From Synaphobranchus kaupii (taxonomy: Eukaryota; Chordata; Actinopteri; Anguilliformes; Synaphobranchidae), in assembly GCA_029718625.1 (NCBI GenBank), contig CM056380.1, positions 18,385,923-18,449,922 on the forward strand: a stretch of DNA of 64,000 nt, read 5' to 3'. Position 1 is the stretch's first letter. Each line of letters begins with the position of its first letter. Positions 1 through 11,200 of the stretch are shown here, one piece after another. The notes beneath the pieces are model-generated. The model was not told the origin of the DNA and did no database searches. It worked only from the letters and a program-made list of their open reading frames with translations. The translations under genes and the position numbers were made by a program.

Positions 1-1270
1 AAGACCCGAAATGTCAAAACCAGAGGCAGAGGACTTGTGTGCATGTGTATGCGTGTACCTCATAAGCAAAGACACATTTTGCGCTGTTAAGACAGCTGAC
101 AGGAGAGAATGTTCACCGATAAGGCCAACATGAGCAGCCCCAATGACATTTATGGTGTGAAAGTCAGTATTTCCTGATCCTGGCAAACCGTAGGACCCAC
201 CACCGCCCGAGAGAATCCGCACGGGCGCAATGACGACTATGCCAACTCAACGCTCCCTCGTTGGGATTACATGCTGCTGGCCACACCCACACTGGCACGG
301 TTCAGATTTAATTTCATACCCATGGCTCTAACTGCTACTGTGACAATGAGCTTGAATTCTCTAATGCAGAGCTCCAATTTTCATGCACCTTTCGTGTATT
401 TCTGGTTGAAACATTTATCGATGGCATTGGTTAGTTTCTGCTTTAGATTGATATACAGTATCTACTATGCTTTCGCTGTATGGTAGTTATGTAAGTAGAG
501 CGCAAAAGATTAATAAATCCAACGTCCCACCAATTCAGTGAGATATTTGAACATATTGTTCATGGAATAAGTACATAAGTGGTCAATTTTGAATGGAATA
601 ATTGCATAATTGTTTTGTGCCTAAAACCGCTAACTCTGTTCAGGTGTCAGAGTATGTCACAGGTTTGCTTATTTTTTTCTGGCCTGGTCATGCACACTGA
701 AGAAGGCAATTGACCGAACATTAGGTACACAACCTACTCATGGCATAAATTAGAAATCTAGTGTTTATATATCTTTTCTTTGTACTGTTTTCAATTAAAT
801 ATATGCAAAAGAGAATTTACAAATCGCTGCTTTCTGCTTTTATGTGCACTTTACATACTGTCCCAACTTTTTTGGAATTTGGGTTTGTAATTGCCATTGC
901 ATTATCACGACATCCAGCAGAATCTTACTTCACCATACATAGCTTTGAGTGTTGTGGCAAAACAGTATTGGTACAGGTAGTATTGTGGTATACTGGTATT
1001 GTTGGTTCATTGTTATCATTGGTATTCTTCCCATGCTTCTCCGATCCTCTTACCAAGGATAACTAAACCCTAATTTGGTATTATTGCAATGTATTGACCC
1101 CTTCACTGTTGAGGGTTCAAAAATGATTCTCTAAGTTGTGGTTGTCGAGGTGCCTTAATTGCCACGTCTAGCATTCTACACATGTCTCTTTGATTCAGCA
1201 GTAGGTGTCACTGTGATTGAGTGTAGCTGCAAAGCTTAGTGACCCCAGCAAATGCTTCTGGAGAGGGATA
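1..1270. other. Noncoding, no gene recognised
   Basis: No coding exon, RNA gene or clear repeat boundary is visible. The part around 850-890, with the words 'gtcccaacttttttggaatt', resembles the 3' part of a dispersed fish DNA element, but I see no partner terminus. Short open frames here lack any recognisable domain. Confidence 0.5.
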
Positions 1271-1272
1271 TA

Positions 1273-2840
1273 CAGTGCCCTCCACAATTATTGGCACCCC
1301 TGGTAAAGATGAGTAAAAACGGTTATAAAAAATTGGTGAATTAGCTTAATCTCACACTGAAAAAATGAGAAAAATCCTACCTTTAATTGAAGTTAATTTA
1401 TTCTGAGGAAAAAAAAAAACCCTCATCAAGAAATAATTATTTTTAACAAAACCACGTGTGCCACAATTATTGGCACCCCTGCATTTAATACTTTGTACAA
1501 CCTCCCTTTGCCAATAAAACAGCACCGAGTCTTCTCCCGTAACATCTAATAAGGTTGGAGAATACAGGGCAAGGAATCTGAGACCATTCCTCTTTACAGA
1601 ATCTCTCCAGATCATCCAGAGTCCTAGGTCCTTCAGCTCAGCCCACAGGTTTTCAATGGTGTTTAGGTCAGGGGACTGAGATGGCCATGGCAAAAGCTTG
1701 ATTTTGTGTTCAGTTAATCATTTTTGTGTTGATTTGGACGTATGTTTGTGATCACTGTCCTGCTGGAAGATCCAACGACGACCCAGTTTGTTTCCTAGCA
1801 GAGGCAGCCAGATTCAGATTTAAAATTTCCTGGTATTTCATGATGCCATGATGCCATGTACCCGAACAAGGTTCCCAGGGCCTTTGGAGGAAAAACAGCC
1901 CCACAACATCACAGAACCTCCACCATACTTAACAGTGGGGATCAGGTTATTTTTGGTATAGCCATCCTTCTTTTTACGCCAAACCCACCTTGAGTGTTGG
2001 TTGTCGAAAAGCTACATTTTTGTATTATCTGACCATAGAACAAGGTTCCAGTCAAAGTTCCAGTAGCGTTGAGCAAACTCCAGGTGCTTACGTTTGTGGT
2101 GAAATGACAGGAAAAGCTTTTTTCTGGCATGCCTTCCAAATAATTTGTTAGCATGGAGGTGACGTCTAATGATAGTTTTGGAGACTTGATTACCCCAAGA
2201 TGCTACTTTCCTCTGTAATTCTTCAACAGTGATCCTTGGGGAAATGTTTTGCCTCTCTTACCATCCTCCTCACTGTGCGTGGGGGCAAAATAAACTTGGG
2301 TCCTCTTCCAGGCAAGTTTGTAACAGTTCCAGAACTTTTTAAGTATTGCCCTAACGGTAGATATGGGCATTTTCAAGTGAGTAGCTATTTTTGTATAGCC
2401 ATTCCCTGACTTATGAAGCTCAACATACATTTCCCTCATTTGATTTGTGTGTTCTCTTATCTTTCCCATGATAAGGGAATATGGCCTCTGTGTCACCTCA
2501 TATTTATACCCAAGTGAAACAGGAAGTCATGGATTACTGCTTGAAAGTTCCTAAACACTCTGATCAACTTTAAAAAGTAAAATATAAATGGCAAAAATGC
2601 TTCAGTTACATTTTGTTCATAAGAATTTATAGGGGTGCCTATAATTGTGGCACACGTGGTTTTGTTAAAAATAATTATTTCTTGATGGGGGATTTTTTTT
2701 TTCATAATACAGTTACTTCAATTAAAGGTTGCATTTTTCTCATTTTTTTCAGTGTGAGATTAAACTCACCAAACGGTGAATTTTTTATAACCCTTTTTAC
2801 TCATCTTTACCAAGGGTGTCAATAATAGTGGAGGGCACTG
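1273..2840 (-). mobile_element. Tc1/mariner-like transposon, full length, degenerate
   Basis: A 1568-bp element sits between TA dinucleotides (1271-1272 and 2841-2842), the target duplication expected of Tc1/mariner. The termini are inverted repeats of about 200 bp: the left begins CAGTGCCCTCCACAATTATT and the right ends with its complement in diverged form. Each terminus has the IR/DR layout, in which the word ACAATTATTGGCACCCC occurs at the outer end (1284) and again about 180 bp inside (1463), mirrored at 2630-2655 and 2811-2840. The transposase runs on the minus strand and is broken. The element is complete in outline but inactive by sequence. Confidence 0.93.
1485..2469 (-). pseudogene. 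Tc1-like transposase pseudogene
   Basis: A Tc1-family transposase would bind the terminal repeats and carry out cut-and-paste DDE catalysis. The start is set at the ATG at 2469, whose product begins MGKIREHTNQMREM and continues into an N-terminal paired-like helix-turn-helix (residues such as YTKIATHLKMPISTVRAI). The middle catalytic region near 1780-2150 is readable only in shifted frames. The C-terminal third has the diagnostic WPSQSPDLNTIENLWAELKD block, containing the third catalytic acidic residue, and a GGCTKY-stop tail at 1485. Total span is 985 nt, matching about 328 codons, close to the usual 340 residues. Several frameshifts separate the parts, so no functional protein is predicted. 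Confidence 0.9.
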
Positions 2841-2842
2841 TA

Positions 2843-3862
2843 TATATAGAACATTGTCCAACTGTAATTGGCATGTTTTTTGACCCTATTATCAGTGGAC
2901 AGATCAATGTGCCATCCAAAAATGGGTTTTATGTTGAGGTTTTCCTTTAAGCCCTACACTCGGGGACACAATGACAGCACACTTCAGGTTCCTCGACTGG
3001 AACTCAATAAAGGGAATGCCGAGAAGCGCTCTTCGCACAATTCCACCGACGCGTGGGCTGTGAAGCGGCCCCAGGAGAAACTAGCGCCTGTTCGCACAAA
3101 AAACCCTGGAGGGAACAGGACCGAAACACATGCAGAGCCACGCCTGTTTTTACTAATGCGCCGCTCTTCAAAAGCAGCCAGAGAACAACCAAAGAAAAGC
3201 ATAATTGCAGCATGTTCAGCTGAAAGTATGTAATTTAACAAAAATTATTATGTCTGGGACTGAAGGTCTTGGAAAAGTACCCATTATCTCACCGTTGTTG
3301 CGCTCGTAAATCCCCCCCCCTCAGGCTAAAGCTGGCTCTGCTGTTTTCAGTGTATTGTTCGGGCTGAAGAAAAAGCATGTCACTCTCCTGTCAGCCAGAG
3401 AAGCCCTTTTATTAGACTTATTGTGCAACTTCCATTCAAATCTCCGGAATGTTTGTTTGTTCATGTGCTTCTTTTATTAATAAGTCAATACCTAACGTAT
3501 GCTGGCAGCAGAGGAAGAGGTTACCATGTAAATTCGCAAGAAAAGAAGGTGAGCCGCTAAATGCTTATTAAAACAATGTAACAGTGTGGAAGAATCTGAA
3601 CCACTGAAAGTTATTAATACTCTGAGCCCAGGTGACGGCCCTTCCCTCTATCCTCTGCATGTGGCCAGGTGAAGCGCTTCCAGGTGCACATTTAATAATA
3701 AAACTCCAAGTTCCTTTAATGATTTCAACTGAGAGCCATGGGGAAAAGGCCCATGCAATAAAGATGAGATCCGTGCGCGAGTCCCACAAAATGAGATCAC
3801 CGGAGAACAAGGCGGTAATGGAGGAGGAAAAGCAACAAGAGAATTCCCGTGGCATTCGGCAC
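2843..3862. other. Noncoding, apparently low-repeat sequence
   Basis: No recognised element or exon. The stretch 3240-3860 looks like single-copy sequence. A short C-run lies near 3312. Open frames on both strands at 2984-3241 and 3568-3967 overlap each other antisense and show no known domain. Confidence 0.45.
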
Positions 3863-4018
3863 GGAAGTGTCATGGTTTTCAACCCTTTTTTCCCTATGCG
3901 GTCGTTTTCCTCGGTGGCCACGCGGGGGCGCTGCCCTTTTGGTGGATGCTTGCTCCGCCCTGCTTAGATTGCGGAGCTTCTGTTGGCATCTACACCTGCG
4001 TGTGGTCGCCTTGAGAGC

Positions 4019-4026
4019 TATTTAAG
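4019..4026 (+). promoter_or_regulatory. TATA-like box of LTR copy 1
   Basis: The word TATTTAAG in the context GAGCTATTTAAGCCTTCCGT aligns with TATATAAG in the second LTR copy, at a similar distance from the LTR start. Conservation of position supports an RNA polymerase II core promoter directed to the right. Confidence 0.6.
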
Positions 4027-4504
4027 CCTTCCGTTTCCTTCTATCGGGGCTTCTATATTGATTGTTTGTTGTGGTGTATTGTGCTGTTTTGTGTGTGGTG
4101 TTATTCTGCCCTTTGTATGATTAAGTCAGTATTATTTTGGTCTAGGTTTTTAAGGAGACCGTTTTGCTCCGTTGTGCTTCATTGGAGATATGCGGGACTC
4201 GCCTATGTGGAAGTAGCTATTAGGACTCGTCCCCCCTGGCTTACCTGCCTATGTGGATGTAGTTATTCGGACTCTTCTCCCCTGGCTCTTTTCTGTCCTT
4301 GCTTCCTGTTTTTTTTTTCCTTTTTAGTCCGTTGCCTAGATTTTGCCTTTCTATGTCTCTTTCTCCTCTCTCTGTCTGCTTTCTTCCGTGAAGGCGAGAG
4401 GAGTCTCTGTTTGTAGGTTCTTATTAAGAGACAGGGCATTTTTATCGTACTGACTTTAGGGCTTTATTTATTTGGTGTGCGTTATTTGTACCTTTCATGC
4501 TACT

Positions 4505-5552
4505 CGCCTGTTTTAACGTCTCGTTGCTGAGGCAGGGCTTTATTCTTGCCGGCTCTTTAGTTACTTATATCGTAGAAATATGGGACCGCAGATCTCTGCT
4601 CTAATTCGCCTGTAAAATGTTTCTCTCTCCTGGGAGATCGGGCGTTCTCGCTTCTACTTAGTTACTTAGCTCGTAGAAGTATAGGGTATCAGTTCTTTGT
4701 TCCATTTCGCCTCTGTTTGGTTTTCTTACTTTGAAACCAGGCGTTTGAGCTTCTACTCATTTCCGTGTTACAGTGAGCCGGTTAGTAGCTTCGGTATGTT
4801 TGTTCCCTGTTTTTGTCTCCTTCTCGTGGACTACGTTCCCCTTTGTTGTGAGTCAGGGTTATTTCTATTATATTGAGGCAGTGCTTGCTATTTTCTATTG
4901 ACTGCGTGTTTCTGAAAGTAGCCTCGGAACGTTAGCTCTCTGTTCCTTCGCCTCGTTACATATTCCTTTACTGAGAGGCTAGGGCGTGTGTTTTCAATTG
5001 AGCTTGCGTTAGTCATATTTATTCGTAAAGTTATGGGACGACGGTGCTCCGTCGGCTCGCCTGTAAAATGTTTCTCTCTCCTGGGAGATCGGGCGTTTAC
5101 CCCTTTATGTTTTCTGCATGTGACTGCGAGCCTATGAAACTAGCCATGGAACGTTAAATCTCTGTTCCTGTACGCCTCATTACATTCCTCTTTATGGAGA
5201 GGTAGGGCGTTTATTTTCGACTAATCTCGCTTTGGTCTTTAGCCGGTAAATGTCCAGTGCAGCCTGTCCTGTTCGTTCCTTTCGGTACCTTTCTCCTTAC
5301 ATGGAGTTTTGACGATTTTGTTCAGAACTGCTGTTCCGTTTCGTCTTTCGGTGCATGTCTTCCTATAGAGAGGATTGGGCGATGTTGTGGACATGTTTGT
5401 GTGTGACCGCGAGTCTGAGAGTAGCCTTGGAACGTTGGATCTGTTCCTTTCGCCTCCTCATTCTATCTTATTATTTTTGCAGTGTTTATCAGTTTATTTT
5501 TGCCATTACACTACTCGCCCGTTCTTATGCGTCTCGTTTCCGAGACAGGGCG
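4505..5552 (+). repeat. Series of stem-loop modules inside LTR copy 1
   Basis: At least six segments of 34-40 nt start near TTCGCCT or CTCGCCT and end near GGGCGTT or AGGCGTT (4505-4538, 4607-4644, 4708-4743, 4949-4986, 5058-5095, 5173-5209, 5516-5552). Each encloses its own inverted repeat: GTCTC/GAGGC, TCTC/GAGA, GGTTT/AAACC, CCTCT/AGAGG, GTCTCG/CGAGAC. Several are preceded by a second small hairpin, such as GGAAC/GTTCC (4926-4946, 5148-5168) or CGACGG/CCGTCG (5039-5054). The stems differ in sequence but keep the same frame, spaced about 100-150 bp apart. Function unknown. Confidence 0.7.
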
Positions 5553-5777
5553 CATATTATTTCTGGCTATTCAGAGACCTGTCCTTGCGCTCTACTTATT
5601 GGCGTGTGACAGTCAGCCGGTTAGTAGTGTCTGTAGTCATGTTCGTTGTTCGTTGTTCGTTGTTTTGTCTCCTCCCTTAACTGCAGGGTATCCCGCCTTA
5701 GTGGCCTTAGGGCTTAAAGAATCCCCTTGCTGCGTTTGGCTCCTCCGACCTCACACGTCACACCCTATTACAGGAAG

Positions 5778-8283
5778 AGGGGGTATCAATACACTTTTTG
5801 AGCAGATACCCACATGCACAGACATGTAGGCTCTCTCTATCTCTCTCTCTCTCTCTCCCTCTCCCCCCATCTCAACCCCTCTCATCCTCTCGATCCCTCT
5901 CTCTCTCTCTCTCCTCTGAATGAGGGGTCACACACTTCCAAACCATAACCCCTCTGACTCTCGGTGTGAGAGTGCTCTGTAAGTGGGAGGGCCGGGGTGG
6001 GCGGATAACACAAAGTCGTGAAAAAAAAGAATGCGCTGAAGAGGAAGTGAATAAAGAGAGCGGAACATGTGGGCCGTAGTTAAACTGAGGACAGAAGGGA
6101 ATTATTAGCGGCCAGAAGCACCCTCACTGGAGGAAACGCGTAAAAAAACAATATGACTTAAAGGTCTCTGTTGGGGAAAAAAAATAGCAGAAACCTTGCT
6201 CCTCTGCTTGTATTTCTTATTTGATGATGTGTTTGGGATGTTTCTGGGCGTGACACTCTTTACTGTGTGGGGAGGGATGGGTGTGGCTGTAGAGACTGTG
6301 GAGTGGGATACGGGCTGTGTCCGAATCAGAGCCCTATCTACTGCACCCTGTCTCCTGCGAACAGTGTACTGGCAAAAGTGTGCTGTTTAATGTGCACTGT
6401 GTAGCAGTCCGCAAAAAATATCCGCCATACTAATTTCCAACCGTACTGTGGAAGTGTCATAAGCAGGTTATAAGACGTCCCACCAGTGTTGCCATGTCTG
6501 CGGTTTTACAGCTAAATTGGGATACTTTCAACATGCAGTCACGGGTAAAAATGAAAAGTCGCAAAGCATGCACTTATTTTAAAAAGTAAAAATATGATGA
6601 TTTCTATTTAAAGGAGCTATATGTAACATTGACACCGAGCGTTTAAAATGGGTACTGCAATCCAAATTCACAATATTGGAGAGAGTCGAGACACTGAACG
6701 AACACGAGCGCAAGACGAGCCGAGCGCAACATTATATTTTGAGACGAGCTTATTCTATTTTGACAATGACAAGCGACGACGAGTCCTACACTGTAAGTTG
6801 ATCAGCTAATGTATATGTTTGCAATTTGTCTATTATTTATTCTTTGCAAATTATAAACCAGCTCATGTGGATTTTTTATAACTCTGTCAATGTTAGCTAG
6901 ATGCATGGCTGGTGTTTTCTGTTTTCTGTCTGACCTGTAAGTAACGTTAGGTAGCTAGCTTGATGGCCGAAGTCGGGTACTTTTTAAATTAATATAACAA
7001 TGTAATAGTATGTTGTATTTCAGAAAATACATAATATTTGTATACAAAAAATGTGTATACATCTTCATGAAAAAGTAATTTACTTTACAAGGGTATTAGC
7101 TAGCTACGATAGACAAGATATAGTCTTCTAAGGTTACTTATCCCACATACTTTTGGGATATCATAATTTGTTCCATCATTACATCCCAGTTCTAAATGAA
7201 TGTTAAGAATAAAGTTAAGTAAATACTGAACAAGTAAAAACACTACCGTTACAGTAACAATGGTGGCTTATGACATAAACCAATCAAAGAGATAGGCCGG
7301 TTCATGTCGCAAAACAATCAACAATGAGATTGACCTTGCAAGTTCACCAGCTAGAAATTCAACCAACAATGATAGAGAAGTGACCCGTTACACCGGTGCA
7401 ACTATTTCACGCAAAGAAAAAGAAAAAGGGATTTGGATAATTGGATAAAGCTCGCTTAAAAACTAAAGTAAACATAAGTGCTCATTTTAGAAGGTGGCGC
7501 GATGTTTGGGAGAGGATTGGCTTAAATACAGACGTGGAGCTCCCATTTTCTACTGGACAGGTAGGTCAAAAGTTTCAACACTAATTTACCTGGACTTTCT
7601 GCTTGCCAGCCAAATGTAATTACCTATAATGAATATTATCTAGGTTGCTATTATTGATAACGTTATTCAGCGGCTAGTTCTTGGAAGAAGGAAATGTTTT
7701 CTAACGTTATATTTTGTATAGATTGCGTTAGCTAGAACCGGCTATTCGGCTACAACCATTGTTTTGCCTGGACTCTCATAGCTGACATTTTTACTGTAAC
7801 GTTAGCTATACCAGTCTGTAAACCTGCACGTTCAGAACGAGGTCTGTAGAAGCAGTGGGATCAGGGGTGTGTCTCTCTCTGTGGGGAGGGGCCGCGAGGT
7901 GTTATGACTTTGAAATGCGACGGTTGAGAAAGTTGCGTACTCCAGCTTGAAGGAAAAAATTATGAAAGAACTTTAACACATTTGTTCAACATCCTAATTA
8001 GGAGCTAATTGATTCACCTCAGAATTTAATTTGATCAGTTAAAAATGTTTTGATCAGTTAAAAATGTATTTTTATGTAATTGCTTGCAGTATAGCACAAT
8101 GTGAATGTGGTACTTTATTCTTTATTGTATACAGTGCTATTTCTGACATAATGTGGATCAAGAGGGTAAATAATCCCTCTAAATATGGAAAGCACTTAAG
8201 AAAAATTAACAACTTGTTAAAATACTGGGTGTGTCATGTGGTGTTACCCCACTACATCCCCCGCATGACTTTATTTGGTATAC
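5778..8283. other. Noncoding region with CT microsatellite
   Basis: No coding exon is recognised. An imperfect CT repeat spans 5831-5914. A CGGGCTGTGTCCGAATCAG word near 6310 and the TTAA-AGGAGCTATATGTAAC word at 6608-6628 look like ends of dispersed fish DNA elements, but I cannot find their partners. The remainder is AT-rich with many TAGCTA words. Confidence 0.45.
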
Positions 8284-8285
8284 TG

Positions 8286-8324
8286 TGACCCATACCGTGG
8301 CGTGTTGACCGTATTCATAGAAAC
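8286..8324 (+). repeat. DIRS terminal direct repeat, left copy
   Basis: The words TGACCCATACCGTGGCGTGT then TGACCGTATTCATAGAAAC recur in diverged form at 12660-12697. Their position just beyond the recombinase end and at the opposite end of the element suggests terminal sequence of the DIRS-like element. Confidence 0.65.
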
Positions 8325-8328
8325 AAGG

Positions 8329-8589
8329 TTACATACGTAAAAGCAGTTTTCAGGGAGAGGTGCTTCAGAATGAGACCGTCTCAGGGCTTGAGGGTGGCTC
8401 AGTGAGAGCTTTAGCCTAAGGCGGGCAAAGTTGCCTGACTCCAGAGGAACTGGCGAGCGTGAGGGTGTGATCCCACCCTCAGGCCATTCATATGCCCATA
8501 GCAGTCAGATATGGCTGCCGAGTAACCTCTCAGCATAGACTCCTCCAACCCTTCTTCCAAGAGGGACTGAAGGAACCCTAAAGCTGATG
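8329..8589 (-). pseudogene. Tyrosine recombinase (YR) C-side fragment, DIRS-like
   Basis: The minus frame reads FLQSLLEEGLEESMLRGYSA, followed by a segment with GSHPHARQFLW, and further on, after stops, LILKHLSLKTA. This matches the organisation of the core-binding and early catalytic part of DIRS recombinases (a helix with LLxEG, then a xVGSHP segment, then a LxLKTA helix). The reading joins in frame with 9756-10032 if the 8590-9755 insertion is removed. The catalytic R-H-R-Y residues are not visible and the 3' end of the gene is missing. It is a pseudogene fragment. Confidence 0.72.
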
Positions 8590-9295
8590 GTACACGGGCA
8601 ATATTTTCAGGCAATATTGCCAGTAATATTGAACAATATTGCCAGCAATGGGCAATGGGTATGGGCCACTGTAGCAATGGGCAATGGGGCAATAACTGAA
8701 AAAAGAATGTTTGCGGATCCTGTTTTTAACCTCCGCTTCGAACCTTTACCGTCATCTCACCACAAAGGTATATGTGCCCGGAACAGCAAGAACCACAGCT
8801 TTCCGCCAATGTAATTCAATAGACCTTATCTCTAAATTTTACGGAAGCATTCATGGATGTATTCACCAGTAAAGCAGGTGGTCTGATTAGGTCTGCTGAA
8901 TAAAGTTAGCTAGCTAGCTAGCTAGTTAAAAGTCACTCGGTTTGTCAGTACAGCGGTGACTGAGTAATAATACCAATTATTTACAATCAAAAGTAAAGAA
9001 TACCATAACTTATGAAAAGTTGGTCTTTATTTCAACATTACACTAATACATCAATATAACTTACCTGAGTAATAAATAAATTAATAAAGTTATAAGAGAT
9101 CAGCATCCCTTCGGTTTCCTCGCACCACTTGGCAGCCATTGTTGAAATTTATTTTTGGAAGACTCAGGTGTCATGTGACCCAAACTTTCATCTGTGATTG
9201 GATGGTAGCAAAATATTGCTTGCCTCAATCAAACTTGTTCATATATTGATTTAGCAATAGTAAAATTGCCAGCAATCATTGTCTAATTATTAATT
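8590..9295. mobile_element. Insertion in DIRS recombinase, MITE-like sequence
   Basis: The segment starts with AAGCTGATGGTACACGGGCA, a word typical of termini of fish DNA elements, and holds repeated ATATTGCC/GCAATATT words at both ends (8600-8650 and 9215-9280), giving an imperfect inverted organisation. On the minus strand near 9150 a short frame MAAKWCEETEGMLIS could be the start of a transposon-encoded Myb/MADF-like protein, but this is weak. It ends where the TTAA-type element fragment begins. A TAGC microsatellite lies at 8907-8926. Confidence 0.45.
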
Positions 9296-9754
9296 AACCT
9301 TGAAATACACACAGAAATACCATCTTACCTGAACGTTAGCTAACAATACTACGAGTCTGATTCTTTCACACGCGCGATATTGTTTTTGGCCGGCACAGCT
9401 ATAGGCTACTTTACGTTACCTACTAAACTAACGGCGTACTTCCACTGAGAATTTAGGTGAGCACAAAGTAAAGGATTCAACGATAGTTTGACTTGAAAAA
9501 TGATGGTATAATCACTGAAAATAACCCTGATAGACTGTCGTCGTATTTTATTTGCTTTGGGTGCACTGTGGAGTGTTTAAGTGCATTTGGTAGTGGATGC
9601 TACTAGTTCCCTTAGAGTTGCGCTAGCATTAGCAATGTGCGTATGTCCAAAAGAAGGGACAGCATGGAATTATCTGAAAATGGTTTCCATCAATCAACTA
9701 CACCATGGGTAAGTCGTAATTGAGACATTATGTCCAAAATTCCGAACTATCCCT
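9296..9754 (-). mobile_element. Truncated copy of the TTAA/THAP long-TIR element
   Basis: This is a reverse-complement copy of 53926-54385: the end CCGAACTATCCCT abuts TTAA (9755-9758), and the sequence runs through the inverted arm into the start codon of the THAP exon, then stops. The second inverted arm is absent, so the copy is truncated inside the THAP exon. Similarity to the copy at 54 kb is high over the whole length. Confidence 0.88.
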
Positions 9755-9755
9755 T

Positions 9756-10032
9756 TAACACAACTGGAATGCCACACAAGACCGGGTCAGACCCCTTAGC
9801 GTGGCACCAGCAGATAGACCTGCTCCACTTCCCAGCATACAGTGCCCTTTTAGAGAGGGCTTTCAGTGCCTGAAGTGTCTCAGGCTCTATGCACCACAGC
9901 GACCTCTGTCCAAGCTCTAAATTGCACGGGCTGTAAATCCAAAGGTTTGGATGCCATAGCAGGCCCCACTCGCAACTCCTTCAAGCCTGCTATCCAAGCC
10001 TGATGGGGCCAGTTGGGGCAGAAAACAGGCCT
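9756..10032 (-). pseudogene. Tyrosine recombinase N-side fragment, DIRS-like
   Basis: The minus strand encodes, with frame changes, PETLQALKALSKRALYAGKW followed by a segment containing CWCHAKGSDPV and ending at an inserted TTAA. This resembles the linker and SAM-like N-terminal domain that precedes DIRS recombinase catalysis (R-x-LY-x-x-KW-x-x-x-x-x-W). The gene resumes at 8589 after the insertion. The other end is cut by the hAT-like element at 10033. Confidence 0.68.
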
Positions 10033-10678
10033 CAGTGTTTCCCCTACAATACGAGTTTGCCGCCCCATCTAAAAATATAAAATGGAAACATCACTGTTTG
10101 AAAACTAATTTACTGTCATTTAAAAATCAATAGAAAATGTGTTAAGCATGTGCATAAGCTCTCCATTTTGTGGTCCGTCTTCAGAAATGATCAACTATTC
10201 AAAAGATTTGTGGAGTGTGTGCCATCCTTTTAGACAAAACGTTAAACGTTAAACTGATAATTTATCATCTCTACTCACATCCTTTTTCAGTATTTTCAGG
10301 TGTCTTATTTTCTTTGATGTCTGATATTTTGAAACACTCGCACTGATGAAGCCAAATGACATTTATAATGCCATTTCAATTTACAGAATTAAACAATTCT
10401 GACTGTTGTATGGATGCTCTGCCACTTGTGCAGGCAGCATAAGCAGGCAGTGAAGAGAGGCAGGGCAGAAAGGAGTTGTACTGATGTGCCTAGTCTGTAT
10501 AGCCTATTGTACAACACAGTCGAAGGAAAATGGGAGTAACATTACACAGGTTGTGTGTGTCAGTGTTCAGTGTTGGCAAAATCCAACTGGGGTGAAAATA
10601 AAAAATGCAAATGAAGCCAACCCCCCATCATCTCACCACCTCACCACCACCTAAAAAGACATCCTGGGGGAAACACTG
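10033..10678. mobile_element. hAT-like non-autonomous element
   Basis: Termini CAGTGTTTCCCCTAC and CTGGGGGAAACACTG form an inverted repeat typical of fish hAT elements. The 646-bp interior shows no transposase frame. The flanking 8-mers (ACAGGCCT and TCCCTGAT) do not match, so the insertion is either old or accompanied by a deletion. It splits the DIRS-like element between RNase H and recombinase. Confidence 0.75.
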
Positions 10679-11200
10679 TCCCTGATCCTTGCCAGAAGCA
10701 CTGGCAGGAGAGGGAAAGCATAAAGCAGAGCTGGAGGCCACTGTCTCGCCAAGGTTTCCATGCCCAAGGTCCCCACTGGGCTCACTACGGAGTAACACGG
10801 GGGATAATGAGCACTCTCTGCTGATGCAAAAAATGTCCCCTCAGGACGGCAGATAGGCTGCTACATTGGCAGCGCCTGGCATGTGTACTGCCCTCCGGGA
10901 CACGCCTCAGGTGTGGGCCCAGAGCGGAAGTTAGAATGCCTTGGTATGTAGGAGTGGAGACTGAACGCCACCCTGTTGGCTATTGTAGGAACCAACGGCG
11001 GAGCTGTCTGTCCAAACGAGGAAGTGTCTGCTTCGGACCGCTGGGAGGAAATGGCTCAATGCACAAAGCACTGCCTTCATTTCTAGAAGGTCGATGCGCA
11101 TCCCTGCTCATGAGGGGCTTCACAACCCTTGCAGGGACTGACCCTCCCAGATGGCTGCCCAGCCGATCTCGAAGGTGTCTGTGATGATGTTCACTCTCGA
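10679..11200 (-). pseudogene. RNase H region of DIRS-like element
   Basis: The minus strand reads LLEMKAVLCALSHFLPAV followed by a HFLVWTDSSAV motif, the second and third acidic blocks of a retroelement RNase H (E in the LE(M/L)KAV helix and D in TDS). Further on, a segment equivalent to HVPGxxNxxAD appears as MPGAANVAA. Frameshifts and stops interrupt it, and a hAT-like element follows at 10678. The domain normally degrades the RNA strand of the RNA-DNA hybrid during reverse transcription. Confidence 0.72.

Larger units (their letters stand above)
3868..5772 (+). mobile_element. Solo LTR, long-LTR retroelement family, copy 1 (1905 bp)
   Basis: The element begins TGTCATGGTTTTCAACCC and ends CACACCCTATTACA, the TG...CA form of an LTR, with short inverted termini TGT/ACA. 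It is flanked by a perfect 5-bp direct repeat GGAAG (3863-3867 and 5773-5777). The second copy at 42201-44236 shares both ends and the interior order of motifs. A TATA-like box lies about 150 bp in, so U3 is short and the remaining roughly 1.75 kb would be transcribed R/U5. No internal retroviral or retrotransposon genes, primer-binding site or polypurine tract flank it, so it is a solo LTR left by LTR-LTR recombination. The superfamily (Gypsy, ERV or other) cannot be decided from the LTR alone. Its open frames are not genes. Confidence 0.88.

Noticed and set aside
4066..5829. Hydrophobic open frames suggesting membrane proteins
   Set aside because: They lie within a pyrimidine-rich solo LTR, overlap in several frames and are not conserved in the second copy.
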